Notes: a model not told the origin generated them from the sequence alone. Positions 26,562 through 37,234 are shown, numbered from the stretch's first letter. The stretch: 64,000 nt of DNA from Candidatus Flexicrinis proximus (GCA_016712885.1 JADJQF010000002.1:1-64000), one strand, 5' to 3'. Translations and numbers: made by a program.

Positions 26562-29500
26562 TTATGCGTATGGGATCACAAATCCATCAACACCCAAAAC
26601 GAACCCAAATTTTGGTAGTTCTTGAGAGAAGAATTTCACTGCCTCAGCAGTATTAGTTCTGACTTCGAGACCCCTGACAATGCTCTCGTAATTTCGTGTT
26701 ATTAATCGATATCGATATAGTTCCCCTGAAAGACCATCTTTATCCCGAAAGTCCACACTTTCGTCGGGCCCAGGTCGCCATGGGTAACCTTCAGTAGTCC
26801 ACACTCTCCCGGAGCTGTCATGTTTAGCCTCAATAAGTCTACAAGTTGTCGGATCTGCTCCATCAACATCCAGATTAAGCATACTTATATCCCTAAGGCG
26901 GAAAGAAGCTCCAGTAGCTACCCTTTTGCTTGTACCCATAGTGCCAGGACCCTGAGCAACACGAGCCTCGTAATCGTCCGCTAGTTGATTCCCTCCTGTC
27001 GGTGCATTTGGGAATGAATTCCACCAAGCTACAAAGGCAACCGAGTCACAAGGATTTTGCGATGACGGTCGAACTCGCGTTCGTGTCGTTGAGGACGTGA
27101 GAATTTGCAGTGCCGTTATGCACAACCCCGCAAGTAGACCTAATATTCCCCAATCGATATCGTCGAGCGGCGAGTTTCCTGAAGGTGTGGGAACGCGGGG
27201 AAAGGGTACCGCAGTTGCAGCAATACTTGGATCGCGAAATTTGCTTGCGTCAGTTGCGTCTCGACCAGCTTGAATACCAGCATTCATTGCCGCATATGCC
27301 TCTAGGTCAGTGTTTCTTATCCCCTCAACTATGCCCCACGTGAAGAGAAAGGCGAGAATACCGGGAGGGCCTCCTTTGGCTGCTGACGCCAGTAACGCAC
27401 GTACATCAATATCCGGAGCTATCGGATACGAAGGCGTCGTAGGCCAAGTAGTTGTTTGCAGGCCTAATGCATCTGTCCAATTCACGGGATTATTTTCGAC
27501 ATAGCTATAGCCGTTGAGGCTCATGGGTACATTAGGAACTCCTTCAAGCGGATCCAGACTGGACCACGTTGCAGGACTGGATGAATAGTATCGCGCGCGA
27601 TGGTACTGCAAGCCAATCTCATCTCTCATCTCGCCGGTGAAGCGGAAGGGTTGCGAGAACGTTCCGTCTACGTCCGATGGCACACCGTATGGTTGATACG
27701 CGCCCGATACGTTCACGTTCAAGGTCGGCGAGACTTCGCTCCGCACGCTCCCAAGCCCGTCCTGCAAAAGATGCGTCCAAGCGATTTCCAACCCACCGAT
27801 TTCCGCATGGACCCCACGCGGACCATGAACGTAACTCTGAACCGGGTCGATGATGATGCCGCCCGACTTGGTCGCCCGCAGGACCTGCACTAGTCCCGAC
27901 TGCAGATCGAGCAGATACTTTGTCACGACGCTGCTGACCGTCTGCGAGACGCGATTGCCAAGACCATCGTATGTGTACGACAGTCCGCCCATCGACAGCA
28001 GGCGATTGGCGCGATCCCACGTGTAGGCATTCGTCCCATCATTCGTCATGTTGCCGTTGGCGTCGTAGGCAAAGCCGCTGCTGCTGATCTGGTTTAGCTT
28101 GTTGAACGTCCGCGCTGTCCCATTATTATCAGTCAAATTCCCTGCGACGTCGTATTCGTAGGCGAACGTCTCTACCGGCGTCGAGGCGGTATTCTCCCCC
28201 GGATAATAGTCCGCATCCAGCACGCGCGAGGCGGCATCGTACGTATAGCGGATCGTCTGGAGCGTGTATTCGGCGTCGACCGAGAGACTTCCGAAGGTGA
28301 GCTTGTTGCCCGTCGAAGCAGGACCGTGATCCGGGCGATTGATGACTTCGATCACGAATGGGCCGTCATTTTGAAGCGGGATCACAACATTGCGTTTGGC
28401 GACGGTCGGTTCGTAACAATCGATCGTCTCCCAAAGTGACCCGCCGATATAGATGTCGAACCGCCCGTGATCGGGTCCTTTGCCAAAAGACAAGGTGACT
28501 GCTTCATTTCCGGCGAAGGCGAGCCGGAACGATGCGTAAGGTTCTGTCGTCTGGCGAGACTCGCCTGCAAGCGTCCAAGTTCCTAAGTAGTGTATGGCTT
28601 CATTATCATACTCGTACTCGGTCGTGCCGCTGCCGGGGTGCCGCTGCGTTTCGAACGCTTGGGTGCGGTTGCCGCGTGCGTCCACCTCGTAGGAAAACTG
28701 CGCGAACGTGCGCGGTCCGGCGACGTGCCGTAGCAGGCGGAGTCGTCCCCCGGCGTCGTAGCGGTACAGTGAGCGCAGGCCATTGGCACGCTGAGTCAGG
28801 GTGTGGCGTCCGATTGCGTCGTAGCTGAACTGCGTCGTCGCGTTGTTCCATGCGGTCAGTGTCCGCATCTGCCCGCGCGCGTCGTAGCTGTAGGTCACGT
28901 CATTGCTGTTGGGCAGCGACACCAGCGTACGCTGGCCGCCGAGTTCATATGCATATGTGACTATTTCATCGCTGTCATTGTCGCCGTCCGTATCGACTTC
29001 GACTTTGATCAATCGGCGTGCGAGATCGTACAAGTACAGCGTTTCGCGCTGCTTGACGGCTGAAACCGTTTCGGTCATGCGTGTGCGACTGCTGCGTGTG
29101 TCGTGGGCAAACGCCACATCTGGGGTGTCCGAGTCGGTATAGACAATGGTGAGTGGACGGCTCATGCGGTCGAACCGGCGTGTGGTCTGCGTGCCGTCGG
29201 GCTGTCGGGTTTTCGATTCCGACTCGCCAGTGACGTTATTCGGCCCTTCTGGGTCCGAGTATTCGACCTGCATAATCATATTTTCGTCGTTGTTGGCGCC
29301 ATCACTGACCTGATTGCCTGCACTATATTCCCAACGGGCGTTGGTTGTGCTCCAGAACCAGTTTGCAGGATCGACGGGGTTGGTCGTATCCGGCTGCGCC
29401 GTGTAGCTCAATACACGCTTGGTCCGACGGCCGAGCTTATCGTAGCAATAGGCGTTATCGACCCCAGCAGGCGTCCGCATCCGGATCATGCGTCCGGCGA

Positions 29501-32500
29501 GGTCGTAGATCGTCTGGACGATCAGATTGCGGTCGCGGTTTGTGCCGAACGTGATCGCGTCGCCGACGGCCGTCTCCCAACGATTTTGGTTGGCGTCCCA
29601 TACCCATGTAGCCGGATCGGTGGTTCCTTGCGCAAGGTAGGCTTGCACAACGAGGCTACGCCGTCCGACTCCATCGTAGCGGAATTGCGTTGTCACATCG
29701 GCAAGACTATCCTCGACCGCGACACCGATCTCGGTCGTCGATCTGATTTGACCGTCGAGACCGTATGAGGTTTGCGTCGTTGCGCCTGCGGGCGACGCCA
29801 TCTCGATCTGGCGACCTAGTCCGTCGTAGGCAAAGATCGTGATCAAATTCTGATCGTTGTCGATACCATGTACAGCAGGATCGAATTCATAGTGGCATTG
29901 TGAATCGCGCTCATCAGGCGACGGATCACCCGCCATTGCGATCCAATTCGCAATCCGGCGCAGCGTCCGTCCAGCCTTGTCATAGCAGGTATAGCTGGTC
30001 GTTTCAAGACCTGTATCCGCTGCTTGCGTCACGGTGCGCTGACGCCCCGCGCGGTCGTAGAAATACCGCGTCGCCGTGCCGCGGGGGTCGCGCGTGAGAA
30101 CGACGCGCCCCGCTTTATCGTACTCACTGTCGCTGATCAGGTTCTGATCGTTGAGCGATCCATTATGGTTGATCGCGTTGCCCTCGCCATCTTCCCACCG
30201 GATATTGGCCTCACTCCATATCCAGTTCTTAGGCAGCGTCGTTCCCTGTTCGACGTAGTTGGAAATAGTTCGCGTTTGGCGACCGAGCGCGTCGTACACC
30301 CGGAATGTCACATTGCCGCCGACATCGCGTGTGCTCACGACACGTCCCAAGAGATCGAACTCTTCAACCGTCGAGATGATATTCTGATCGTTGGCCGTTC
30401 CATGCTGAACAGGCTGGTCATCCGCCATCTTCCACGTACTGCGGCCCGAATCCCAAGACCACGCGTCCGGAACTTTGTCCGCAAGCGCCGGGTTAAAATT
30501 CGAAATCGTCTTGACGACGCGCCCCGCATCGTCGTATACCTGCCGTGTCATAAGGCCGCGAATGTCCTGTGTCTGCTGGACACGGGATTGGATGTCGTAC
30601 TCATTCGCAGCGATAATATTCTCGTCGTTCTCACCATGCGAGACCGGTGTTGTACTGGCATCGGTGATACACCATCCAAAGCCGCTCCCGGTCGTTTTCC
30701 AGGTCCACGCGGCCGCCGATGAAGGCGTCTCGGCATCGGCGCAGTTCTGAACTGTCTTGAGCACTTTCCCGAACGCATCGAAGACGGTCAGATTGCGCGT
30801 TCCGTCAGGATTCCGCGTGAAGTCGACGCGACCGTTCGTATCATAATGCGTTTCGGTGATTAAATTCGTGTCATTGTTGATGCCATGTGAAACTGGCGTC
30901 GTACCGGATGAATCGGTGTACCAAGCTCCGTCATCCCATGTCCATTCGCTAACTGTCCCTTGTGCGGCGTAATTCGCGATGGACTTTACCTGGCGGCCTA
31001 AGCCGTCGTAGACAATGCGCGTGAGTCGTCCCAAGATGTCGCGACTGGATTCTACCCGTCCGTCCGAGTCATACATTGTTTCGGAGATTATGTTTACGTC
31101 GTTGTGCGCGCCGTGATCAACAGGGGCGACGCTTGCTCCAGTCGTCGGAAATGCCCAGTAGCCGGGATCCATCTCTGTAGGCGGAATCCAGCGCCAACCG
31201 GCAGGATCGACTTCGAGGTTGTTGTAAACCTGCGGCACATAATTTCGGATCGTGTATACAACGCGCCCAATATCGTCGTAGACCGTCCGGTCGAGGAACC
31301 CGGCTGCATCAACGGTCGCTTCGACGCGGCCAACGAGATCGTATACGGTTCTCGTGATGATATCTTCATCTACGGCATCGCTGGCATCGTATGCTGCCAA
31401 CGCATGATCTTCGGAGAACACATACCCCGGATCACTTGCCGAGTTAATGACTTTAATGACACGATTCATGGGGTCATACCCATTCATCGTTATACGGCGA
31501 ACGTCTGTGAAATCGGGATTCTCATCATTGATGACGATGTTGCTCGCCGCGTCATATACTTGGGTCGAAATCAGATCCATATCTGGAGCCGCACTCAAGG
31601 TATTTCCAGTTCCTGGGTAGAGTGCCAGTGGGATGTCCGTCATGCTTGCGTCGTAGTCAGGGTAACTGGCGCTTCGAACCGTTTTTATCAGCCGGTCTGC
31701 AAGATCGTAACCGTAAAGTGTCGTATTCCCTGCAACATCGCGCTGCAACCGCACCAATCCGCGTGGGCTATATATGGTCTGAGAAATGATATTTTCGTCG
31801 TTGCTCGTGCTAGAGCCGTGCGAAATCGTCGTCCCTGCTCCGTAGTCGTCTTTCCACTCATTCCCATTCCATTTCCAGGTCGCAGGAAAATCATAAGCGC
31901 CACCGTTCACATAATTGGCAACCGTCAAGACGACACGATCAAGCTCGTCGTACACGGTATAGGATGTCTTCGCGAAATTGGCGGGCGGCGTGGGATCATT
32001 AGCGCCCGCATTCGTCGTCGTGGCAATCCGACGATTGAGTTCATCGTATTCGTGTGTCGTAACGATGTTTCTGTCCGGGTTACTGGAGTTATAGAGGGCT
32101 ATCGCGCTCGCGGCGTCCGTCGGCGGGTTCCCGCTCGACAAGTGATAGTTTTGAATGCCTGCGACAAGGTTGCCTGCGAGGTCGTAAATCGTATAGGACA
32201 CGTTGCAGTCACCGGTTGGCTCTCGCGTGACACGCGTTTCCGTCGCTCTTCCTGAAAGATCATAACTGTAAATGGTTTTACAGCTTTGCGATGTTCCGTC
32301 AATGTCGATTGGTTCGAGTGTCTTCAACAAACCACGACGATCAGCGGATACGTCGTAAGACCGAATCGTTTTTTGAGCAAGCGAAGCGAAGTCATTGTTT
32401 ACGGTAGATTCTTCAACGGTGCGCCAGATACAGTCGTAACGGAAATCGCGCCAATTCTGCAAGCTGTCGAATTCAATAACATGAACCGTATCGACGACGA

Positions 32501-35500
32501 ATTCGGCTGCCCCATCATACGCGAGGAACTGGAGTTTTTGCCCCGACGCCGCCGTTTCTGTAACGATTCTGCGTAATGTCAGCCATCCTCCGGCCTGTTC
32601 CGCCAAGGTGGTTACGTCCAAGACTCCAGAAGTGGTGAAACGCATCTGTACTTGGCCGGTGACAGGGTAAACCCGTGCAAAAATCAGATACTTCTTTTCA
32701 TCGGACAGAGTAATTGTCGCTGCGCTCTGTATGCCAGCTGCCGCGTTACTCGTTTTCACATATCGGGATTTCTTACCGGCATCCGTCGTCGCAACTCGCA
32801 AGACAGTCGGATCTGGTGTGCCGAATACACCCCAACTCACATCGAGTCCGGTGATCGCCCGCTCAAAGAACGCGTCGTCGATCTTTTCGACGGCCTCGTC
32901 TTCTATCACTGAGGCGTGGTAGATTTCAAAGCTGCCGCCGCTGACATTGTCGACAGAGACTCTTAGTTGCGAAGTCGTGGTTGACGATGCGTTTGAAGTG
33001 AATGTAACTTCCGTCCAGGTCGATCCCACATTTTGTGCGGGAGAAAGTGTGCCGACACTATCGACAGAAAGGACGATGTCTACGGTTCCGGTTACCGACC
33101 GAACAATAGCCTTGATGACATAGCTTTTCCCGTTTGTAATGCTGAATGTCTTACTCTGGATGCCTGACGTGGCATTGACCGTCGTCACTCGCCGATGATA
33201 TCCGTGCCCGACCTTGTCCCAGATCACATTAGATGTGACGCTTCCTGAGTTAACGCTCGTCCAGGCATTTGTCGCGTCCTTGTCGTCAACGCGTATGGCC
33301 GTCGGGCTTATGCCAAGACCGTTAAGCACGAGCGTTGGCTGGCGAAGTCGGTCGTCGTAGAAGATTTGTGTTTCTGCGCCTAAGGCGTTGGTGACGGCTT
33401 GGAGCCTGCCGCCCTCAGCAGCGTCACCTTCACCATCGTCCTCAAGTTCCTCGTATATGAAGCCAGTCGTTGCGCCGACCGCGTTAGTTACACTATCGAG
33501 CAGTTCTCCGCTTTCCTTCCAGCCAATTCGTGTCGCGTTCCCGTTAGCGTCTGTTTGCTGCGACGGGCGAAACACAATCCCTATATCACACACGCCGGTT
33601 CCTGGCACATCACCAGTAAATCCTTCATAGCTCGTTCCAGCAAGAATACCGCGTTCAAACGTGTGAGCTTTGGTCAAGCCGAAGATCGTCTCGAGCGTTT
33701 GATCGCTGTTTGTGCCTGCGTGGAATTGAAGTTCGGTTGTCAGCAAGGCATCAGAGCTTCCATCAATCATTCCGCGATCTTGATCTATGCCGACTATGAC
33801 ACCAGCATCGAGCGTATAAGAAACTTTCTCAAGGATATTCACTTGATTTGACAAGGATGGGATCGGCGGTGATTTGCGCTGCTTGAAATAATTCAGTGGA
33901 TTCGGCGTTCCGGTCTCACCCAAAGCGCTCCCATAATATTCATACGTCCATTCATTTCCGTTTACATCAGTAACTGTACCTAAAAGCGGCTTCGCGTTGA
34001 TGCCGATGGAAGTACCGTTTATCATCTCTGGCACATAATCGAAATCTACAGCAGAAACTAAGGTGCCGTTACGATACGCCTCGACCCGTTCGAGTGGACG
34101 CTCGGCGAAGCCTGTGCTCGGATAAATAAAGTTTAGCGCGCAACCGAATTCGTCAGTGATGGATTCAAGACGCACAGTGTTGGCGACGGCGACATAGGCG
34201 TAAGCCCATTTTTCCCCACTTGGAAATACTCGTTCAGTCAAGAAACACGTCTCAGCCGTGGAAAAATAGGAGAAGATATATTTAGCGCGATCTGACGTTT
34301 TGATCTTGATTTGAGAAATGGTACCACCCGCGTAAACGACTCTGGCCTTCGAATTCGAGCCAGCTGTCGCAAGGTAGTGATGAATATCCGCGCTCGTCTG
34401 GTGATCATAATAGAGGACAATTTGCCCGCCCTCAGGTAGTCGTGCAGAAATCTCGGATTGTGGTGGGTCTGTTTGACTGGGCGGGTCTACATAGAAGTTA
34501 TGATTGTGATTCCAGCCAATCCCCATCGGCCTTCGTTTTTCAGTAAAATCCGGATCATCCAGTAAATCCTGCCGATAGCTGCGTTCAAATCGCAGCGTTT
34601 CTTTGGCAGTATTTAAGTTCAAATCGGTTTCTTGAAGCCGTTTTTCACCTAAGCGAAGGCTGATGGGGTTACCCGTTATTGAACTATCATTGGTGGCATA
34701 GCAGATTGGGCATTCAGCCATACCTTGGTGCAAAGCGTCAAGCGACGCATAGAATGGACTGTAATCGACACTAGCCGAGACCGAATCACCGCTACCTGGA
34801 CCAACTCCGTTTGGTCCAGTCGGATCACCCCACCAACAAAGTCTTGCATTCATGTGAGTGGAACCGTCGACCTGTACGACGGTACCCTCTGCAGAACCAA
34901 CAACATTATCGTGAATCGAACAATTCTGGACTATTGAAACCTGAGTAACATTTGTTCGCTTGATTGCAGCCGCGATTTCCGCTTCATTCTCCGTGAATTC
35001 ACTGGCGGTGACCACCATGTTGATGCCTTGATTGTAGATCGCGCCACCATCATTTGCGGCATTCTTACTGAATAGGCATTCGCCGATAGCGAGAATCGAA
35101 GTACCTCCAACTGCCTGTATTGCACCGCCGTTATCCGTAGCAGAGTTGTCTTCGAATACAGTGTTGAAGCATCCCGCTGTATTTACATTAATAATACGAA
35201 TTGCTCCTCCAGTTTTGGCGTGATTCGCCTCAAATGTTGAATCGCGAACCACAATTCTCCCTTTATTTCCGCCTTGAGAATAGAATCCTACGATACTAAT
35301 CGCGCCGCCATATGCCTGGCCAGCACCGGTCGATGTTGCGGAGTTCGAATCAAATATGCAGTCCTGAATAGTCAAAATGGTCTCTATGCCACTTTCCGAA
35401 GTCTGGGTAACTGCTATGGCCCCCCCGTCGATTTCTGAACTCGTCGTCTCAAGCTTTCCATTACGAAGCGTCAGGTTATTGAGCGTCAATTGCGCGTTCT

Positions 35501-35723
35501 GTAATTCGAAAAATCTAAAATTCGATGCGCCCGAGTTGCGAACGATAGCTGCATTATTGCCAAAGACTATGAGCTTACGACCGCCAGTAATCAGCGGGAA
35601 AGCACTTAATCCGCTGTATGCAGCAGAAATCTCATATGTACCCGGCGCAAGCGAAATCTCCGTGGTCGTTGGGCTATTGATTGCATCGATAATTTGTTGA
35701 ACTGACGATGCATATACTCTCAT
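26562..35723 (-). CDS. giant Rhs polymorphic toxin 2 (beta-helix N-terminus, REase-like tip)
   Basis: A single intact frame of 3053 residues begins at ATG 35723 (GAGG upstream). Residues about 1-330 form a right-handed beta-helix (repeats such as IQDCIFDSNSATSTG and GGAIYNQGINM) with no signal peptide. From about 340 come Rhs/YD repeats with two carbohydrate-binding-like jelly rolls near 800-1070. Next are nine long repeats with a W-x-W insert and an HGxNDxNII marker, another jelly roll near 2450, and the core end (RARYYSSSPATWSSLDP) near 2710. There is no HINT domain. A hydrophobic linker leads to the toxin, whose NLDVDGADPTTCRLIEAKH supplies the Asp and ExK of a PD-(D/E)XK nuclease, similar to Tox-REase-5. 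The gene sits directly after the collar-protein gene, so it may be virion-associated or simply cargo. Confidence 0.85.
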   Translation of the reverse strand: MRVYASSVQQIIDAINSPTTTEISLAPGTYEISAAYSGLSAFPLITGGRKLIVFGNNAAIVRNSGASNFRFFELQNAQLTLNNLTLRNGKLETTSSEIDGGAIAVTQTSESGIETILTIQDCIFDSNSATSTGAGQAYGGAISIVGFYSQGGNKGRIVVRDSTFEANHAKTGGAIRIINVNTAGCFNTVFEDNSATDNGGAIQAVGGTSILAIGECLFSKNAANDGGAIYNQGINMVVTASEFTENEAEIAAAIKRTNVTQVSIVQNCSIHDNVVGSAEGTVVQVDGSTHMNARLCWWGDPTGPNGVGPGSGDSVSASVDYSPFYASLDALHQGMAECPICYATNDSSITGNPISLRLGEKRLQETDLNLNTAKETLRFERSYRQDLLDDPDFTEKRRPMGIGWNHNHNFYVDPPSQTDPPQSEISARLPEGGQIVLYYDHQTSADIHHYLATAGSNSKARVVYAGGTISQIKIKTSDRAKYIFSYFSTAETCFLTERVFPSGEKWAYAYVAVANTVRLESITDEFGCALNFIYPSTGFAERPLERVEAYRNGTLVSAVDFDYVPEMINGTSIGINAKPLLGTVTDVNGNEWTYEYYGSALGETGTPNPLNYFKQRKSPPIPSLSNQVNILEKVSYTLDAGVIVGIDQDRGMIDGSSDALLTTELQFHAGTNSDQTLETIFGLTKAHTFERGILAGTSYEGFTGDVPGTGVCDIGIVFRPSQQTDANGNATRIGWKESGELLDSVTNAVGATTGFIYEELEDDGEGDAAEGGRLQAVTNALGAETQIFYDDRLRQPTLVLNGLGISPTAIRVDDKDATNAWTSVNSGSVTSNVIWDKVGHGYHRRVTTVNATSGIQSKTFSITNGKSYVIKAIVRSVTGTVDIVLSVDSVGTLSPAQNVGSTWTEVTFTSNASSTTTSQLRVSVDNVSGGSFEIYHASVIEDEAVEKIDDAFFERAITGLDVSWGVFGTPDPTVLRVATTDAGKKSRYVKTSNAAAGIQSAATITLSDEKKYLIFARVYPVTGQVQMRFTTSGVLDVTTLAEQAGGWLTLRRIVTETAASGQKLQFLAYDGAAEFVVDTVHVIEFDSLQNWRDFRYDCIWRTVEESTVNNDFASLAQKTIRSYDVSADRRGLLKTLEPIDIDGTSQSCKTIYSYDLSGRATETRVTREPTGDCNVSYTIYDLAGNLVAGIQNYHLSSGNPPTDAASAIALYNSSNPDRNIVTTHEYDELNRRIATTTNAGANDPTPPANFAKTSYTVYDELDRVVLTVANYVNGGAYDFPATWKWNGNEWKDDYGAGTTISHGSSTSNDENIISQTIYSPRGLVRLQRDVAGNTTLYGYDLADRLIKTVRSASYPDYDASMTDIPLALYPGTGNTLSAAPDMDLISTQVYDAASNIVINDENPDFTDVRRITMNGYDPMNRVIKVINSASDPGYVFSEDHALAAYDASDAVDEDIITRTVYDLVGRVEATVDAAGFLDRTVYDDIGRVVYTIRNYVPQVYNNLEVDPAGWRWIPPTEMDPGYWAFPTTGASVAPVDHGAHNDVNIISETMYDSDGRVESSRDILGRLTRIVYDGLGRQVKSIANYAAQGTVSEWTWDDGAWYTDSSGTTPVSHGINNDTNLITETHYDTNGRVDFTRNPDGTRNLTVFDAFGKVLKTVQNCADAETPSSAAAWTWKTTGSGFGWCITDASTTPVSHGENDENIIAANEYDIQSRVQQTQDIRGLMTRQVYDDAGRVVKTISNFNPALADKVPDAWSWDSGRSTWKMADDQPVQHGTANDQNIISTVEEFDLLGRVVSTRDVGGNVTFRVYDALGRQTRTISNYVEQGTTLPKNWIWSEANIRWEDGEGNAINHNGSLNDQNLISDSEYDKAGRVVLTRDPRGTATRYFYDRAGRQRTVTQAADTGLETTSYTCYDKAGRTLRRIANWIAMAGDPSPDERDSQCHYEFDPAVHGIDNDQNLITIFAYDGLGRQIEMASPAGATTQTSYGLDGQIRSTTEIGVAVEDSLADVTTQFRYDGVGRRSLVVQAYLAQGTTDPATWVWDANQNRWETAVGDAITFGTNRDRNLIVQTIYDLAGRMIRMRTPAGVDNAYCYDKLGRRTKRVLSYTAQPDTTNPVDPANWFWSTTNARWEYSAGNQVSDGANNDENMIMQVEYSDPEGPNNVTGESESKTRQPDGTQTTRRFDRMSRPLTIVYTDSDTPDVAFAHDTRSSRTRMTETVSAVKQRETLYLYDLARRLIKVEVDTDGDNDSDEIVTYAYELGGQRTLVSLPNSNDVTYSYDARGQMRTLTAWNNATTQFSYDAIGRHTLTQRANGLRSLYRYDAGGRLRLLRHVAGPRTFAQFSYEVDARGNRTQAFETQRHPGSGTTEYEYDNEAIHYLGTWTLAGESRQTTEPYASFRLAFAGNEAVTLSFGKGPDHGRFDIYIGGSLWETIDCYEPTVAKRNVVIPLQNDGPFVIEVINRPDHGPASTGNKLTFGSLSVDAEYTLQTIRYTYDAASRVLDADYYPGENTASTPVETFAYEYDVAGNLTDNNGTARTFNKLNQISSSGFAYDANGNMTNDGTNAYTWDRANRLLSMGGLSYTYDGLGNRVSQTVSSVVTKYLLDLQSGLVQVLRATKSGGIIIDPVQSYVHGPRGVHAEIGGLEIAWTHLLQDGLGSVRSEVSPTLNVNVSGAYQPYGVPSDVDGTFSQPFRFTGEMRDEIGLQYHRARYYSSSPATWSSLDPLEGVPNVPMSLNGYSYVENNPVNWTDALGLQTTTWPTTPSYPIAPDIDVRALLASAAKGGPPGILAFLFTWGIVEGIRNTDLEAYAAMNAGIQAGRDATDASKFRDPSIAATAVPFPRVPTPSGNSPLDDIDWGILGLLAGLCITALQILTSSTTRTRVRPSSQNPCDSVAFVAWWNSFPNAPTGGNQLADDYEARVAQGPGTMGTSKRVATGASFRLRDISMLNLDVDGADPTTCRLIEAKHDSSGRVWTTEGYPWRPGPDESVDFRDKDGLSGELYRYRLITRNYESIVRGLEVRTNTAEAVKFFSQELPKFGFVLGVDGFVIPYA

Positions 35724-35812
35724 TGCGGGACCTCATTGTGAAAGCATAAATTGCGGCAAGGCCTGAGTAAACTCAGTTTCAACTGATTTGGTAGTGCTGT
35801 GGTTAGCAGTTT

Positions 35813-37234
35813 TTATTGAGCGACCAAGATGATCTTGTTCACTACCTGATATGGCTGCAAATTGTTATGTGCCTCGCCGCCGCCTGTGTTTTGATTGGTT
35901 GCGGTTTGATTTTGGACTGCTAAATCCACTGAACTTGTAAGACGAGTCGCGTTGGTCGTGTCGTTGTTCTGTACAGCAACAAAGTAAGATCCGAAATTCG
36001 ATCCTGGTTCGCGGACCGCAATACTGTGTTGATGAGGATTAGGCGATATTGTGTGAGTGTGCGCGTTCTGAACGTGCGCGTGAGCAGGCATTTCTTGGAC
36101 AATTAACGTGTGTTTTTCGGAGCCGCTCGTGTTGCCGAGGGCATCGTTGCCAGCGATACGCCCGGCGTTTCCTTGTGAAGTCCCCATGTTATCCGGGCCG
36201 ATGCTCACTCGACCGCGCAAGTCAGGGATATTGAACGTGGTTGATCCATCGCCCGTTCCATAGGTCGCGCCGATTATGGTAAACAGATCAGCATAAGTCG
36301 TGCGGGAAATGGGGCGTCCATCGCAGAGCAGCCATTCCCCGCTGGCATCGGAAAGATCATTCGCTCCAGCCCAGTCCACGATGATTCCAAGCGGGAGTAA
36401 GCCACCTAATGGGTCTGCCCACGCTTCGTCGCCACGGAGAAATTTGGTTTCGTCCCCTGCCTGCGGTGCAGGCGCGCTTGAAAGAAGGTATTCGACTCCC
36501 GACCCAAGTCGCGCATACAGTTTGCCGTCTGACTTGACATAGATCTTGGCAACGTCACTTTCGGCTGGCGGTGCCGAGGTTAAGTCGCCGTGCAGTTCAA
36601 GGACATTATCCAGCCGTGATTTCGCCCCAGTAGCATGAACCGCATAAGCGTCAACTATGCCGCTGGAGTTGAGGTCGGACACGCTAACACGCACGCCGTA
36701 TGCATCGCCAATATGGCCAGCCTCCTTATTTGTGACTCGCACATCGAGTCCAACTGCGACCGGGACAGGATCGCCGCTACTGCCGCCGTCGTTGGAGACC
36801 TCGAATTCACCGGCTTTTAGCTCGCCGTTTTCATTGTCCGTACCTGTGTTCTGATTGATCACCCTCACACGCATTGCACTGTGTAGCGCCCGAACGCCGG
36901 CATTTCCTATCAGAAAAAGTTCGTGAACGCTCCAGCTTACAACGGATGTCAACGAGTCTTTAATTGCGCCCGTGATGTTTAGCCCACGTTTTGGCAGGGA
37001 AGTTGTGTCTTCATGTCGAAACACTTCGATCTGGGCATCGCCGGTCGCACCAGCGCCTGTGTCAAGCGACCCGGTTTGAATTCGTCCGTCCAGCTGAACA
37101 CGGGCAACTTCAACTCCGCCCGAATTCTCCCAAGTCTGCAGTGCTTCGGTCTGCGTATCGTTAGCTTGAACCGTGAGCTGCACAACATTGCTACTGCCGT
37201 CAATTATTACATTCTCAATAAATGTCTCGGTCAT
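35813..37234 (-). CDS. phage tail collar-domain protein
   Basis: ATG 37234 follows GAGGGGGAAAG. The 473-residue product has a beta-rich repetitive N-terminal half like tail-fibre shafts. Near residue 310 comes a collar domain: GEWLLCDGRPISRTTYADL, then TFNIPDLRGRVSIGPDN. The C-terminus is His- and Asn-rich (EMPAHAHVQNAHTHTISP), typical of collar and microcystin-dependent proteins. It probably forms the fibre or its attachment point. It lies after the lysis genes and before Rhs2, separated from both by short gaps. Confidence 0.8.
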   Translation of the reverse strand: MTETFIENVIIDGSSNVVQLTVQANDTQTEALQTWENSGGVEVARVQLDGRIQTGSLDTGAGATGDAQIEVFRHEDTTSLPKRGLNITGAIKDSLTSVVSWSVHELFLIGNAGVRALHSAMRVRVINQNTGTDNENGELKAGEFEVSNDGGSSGDPVPVAVGLDVRVTNKEAGHIGDAYGVRVSVSDLNSSGIVDAYAVHATGAKSRLDNVLELHGDLTSAPPAESDVAKIYVKSDGKLYARLGSGVEYLLSSAPAPQAGDETKFLRGDEAWADPLGGLLPLGIIVDWAGANDLSDASGEWLLCDGRPISRTTYADLFTIIGATYGTGDGSTTFNIPDLRGRVSIGPDNMGTSQGNAGRIAGNDALGNTSGSEKHTLIVQEMPAHAHVQNAHTHTISPNPHQHSIAVREPGSNFGSYFVAVQNNDTTNATRLTSSVDLAVQNQTATNQNTGGGEAHNNLQPYQVVNKIILVAQ

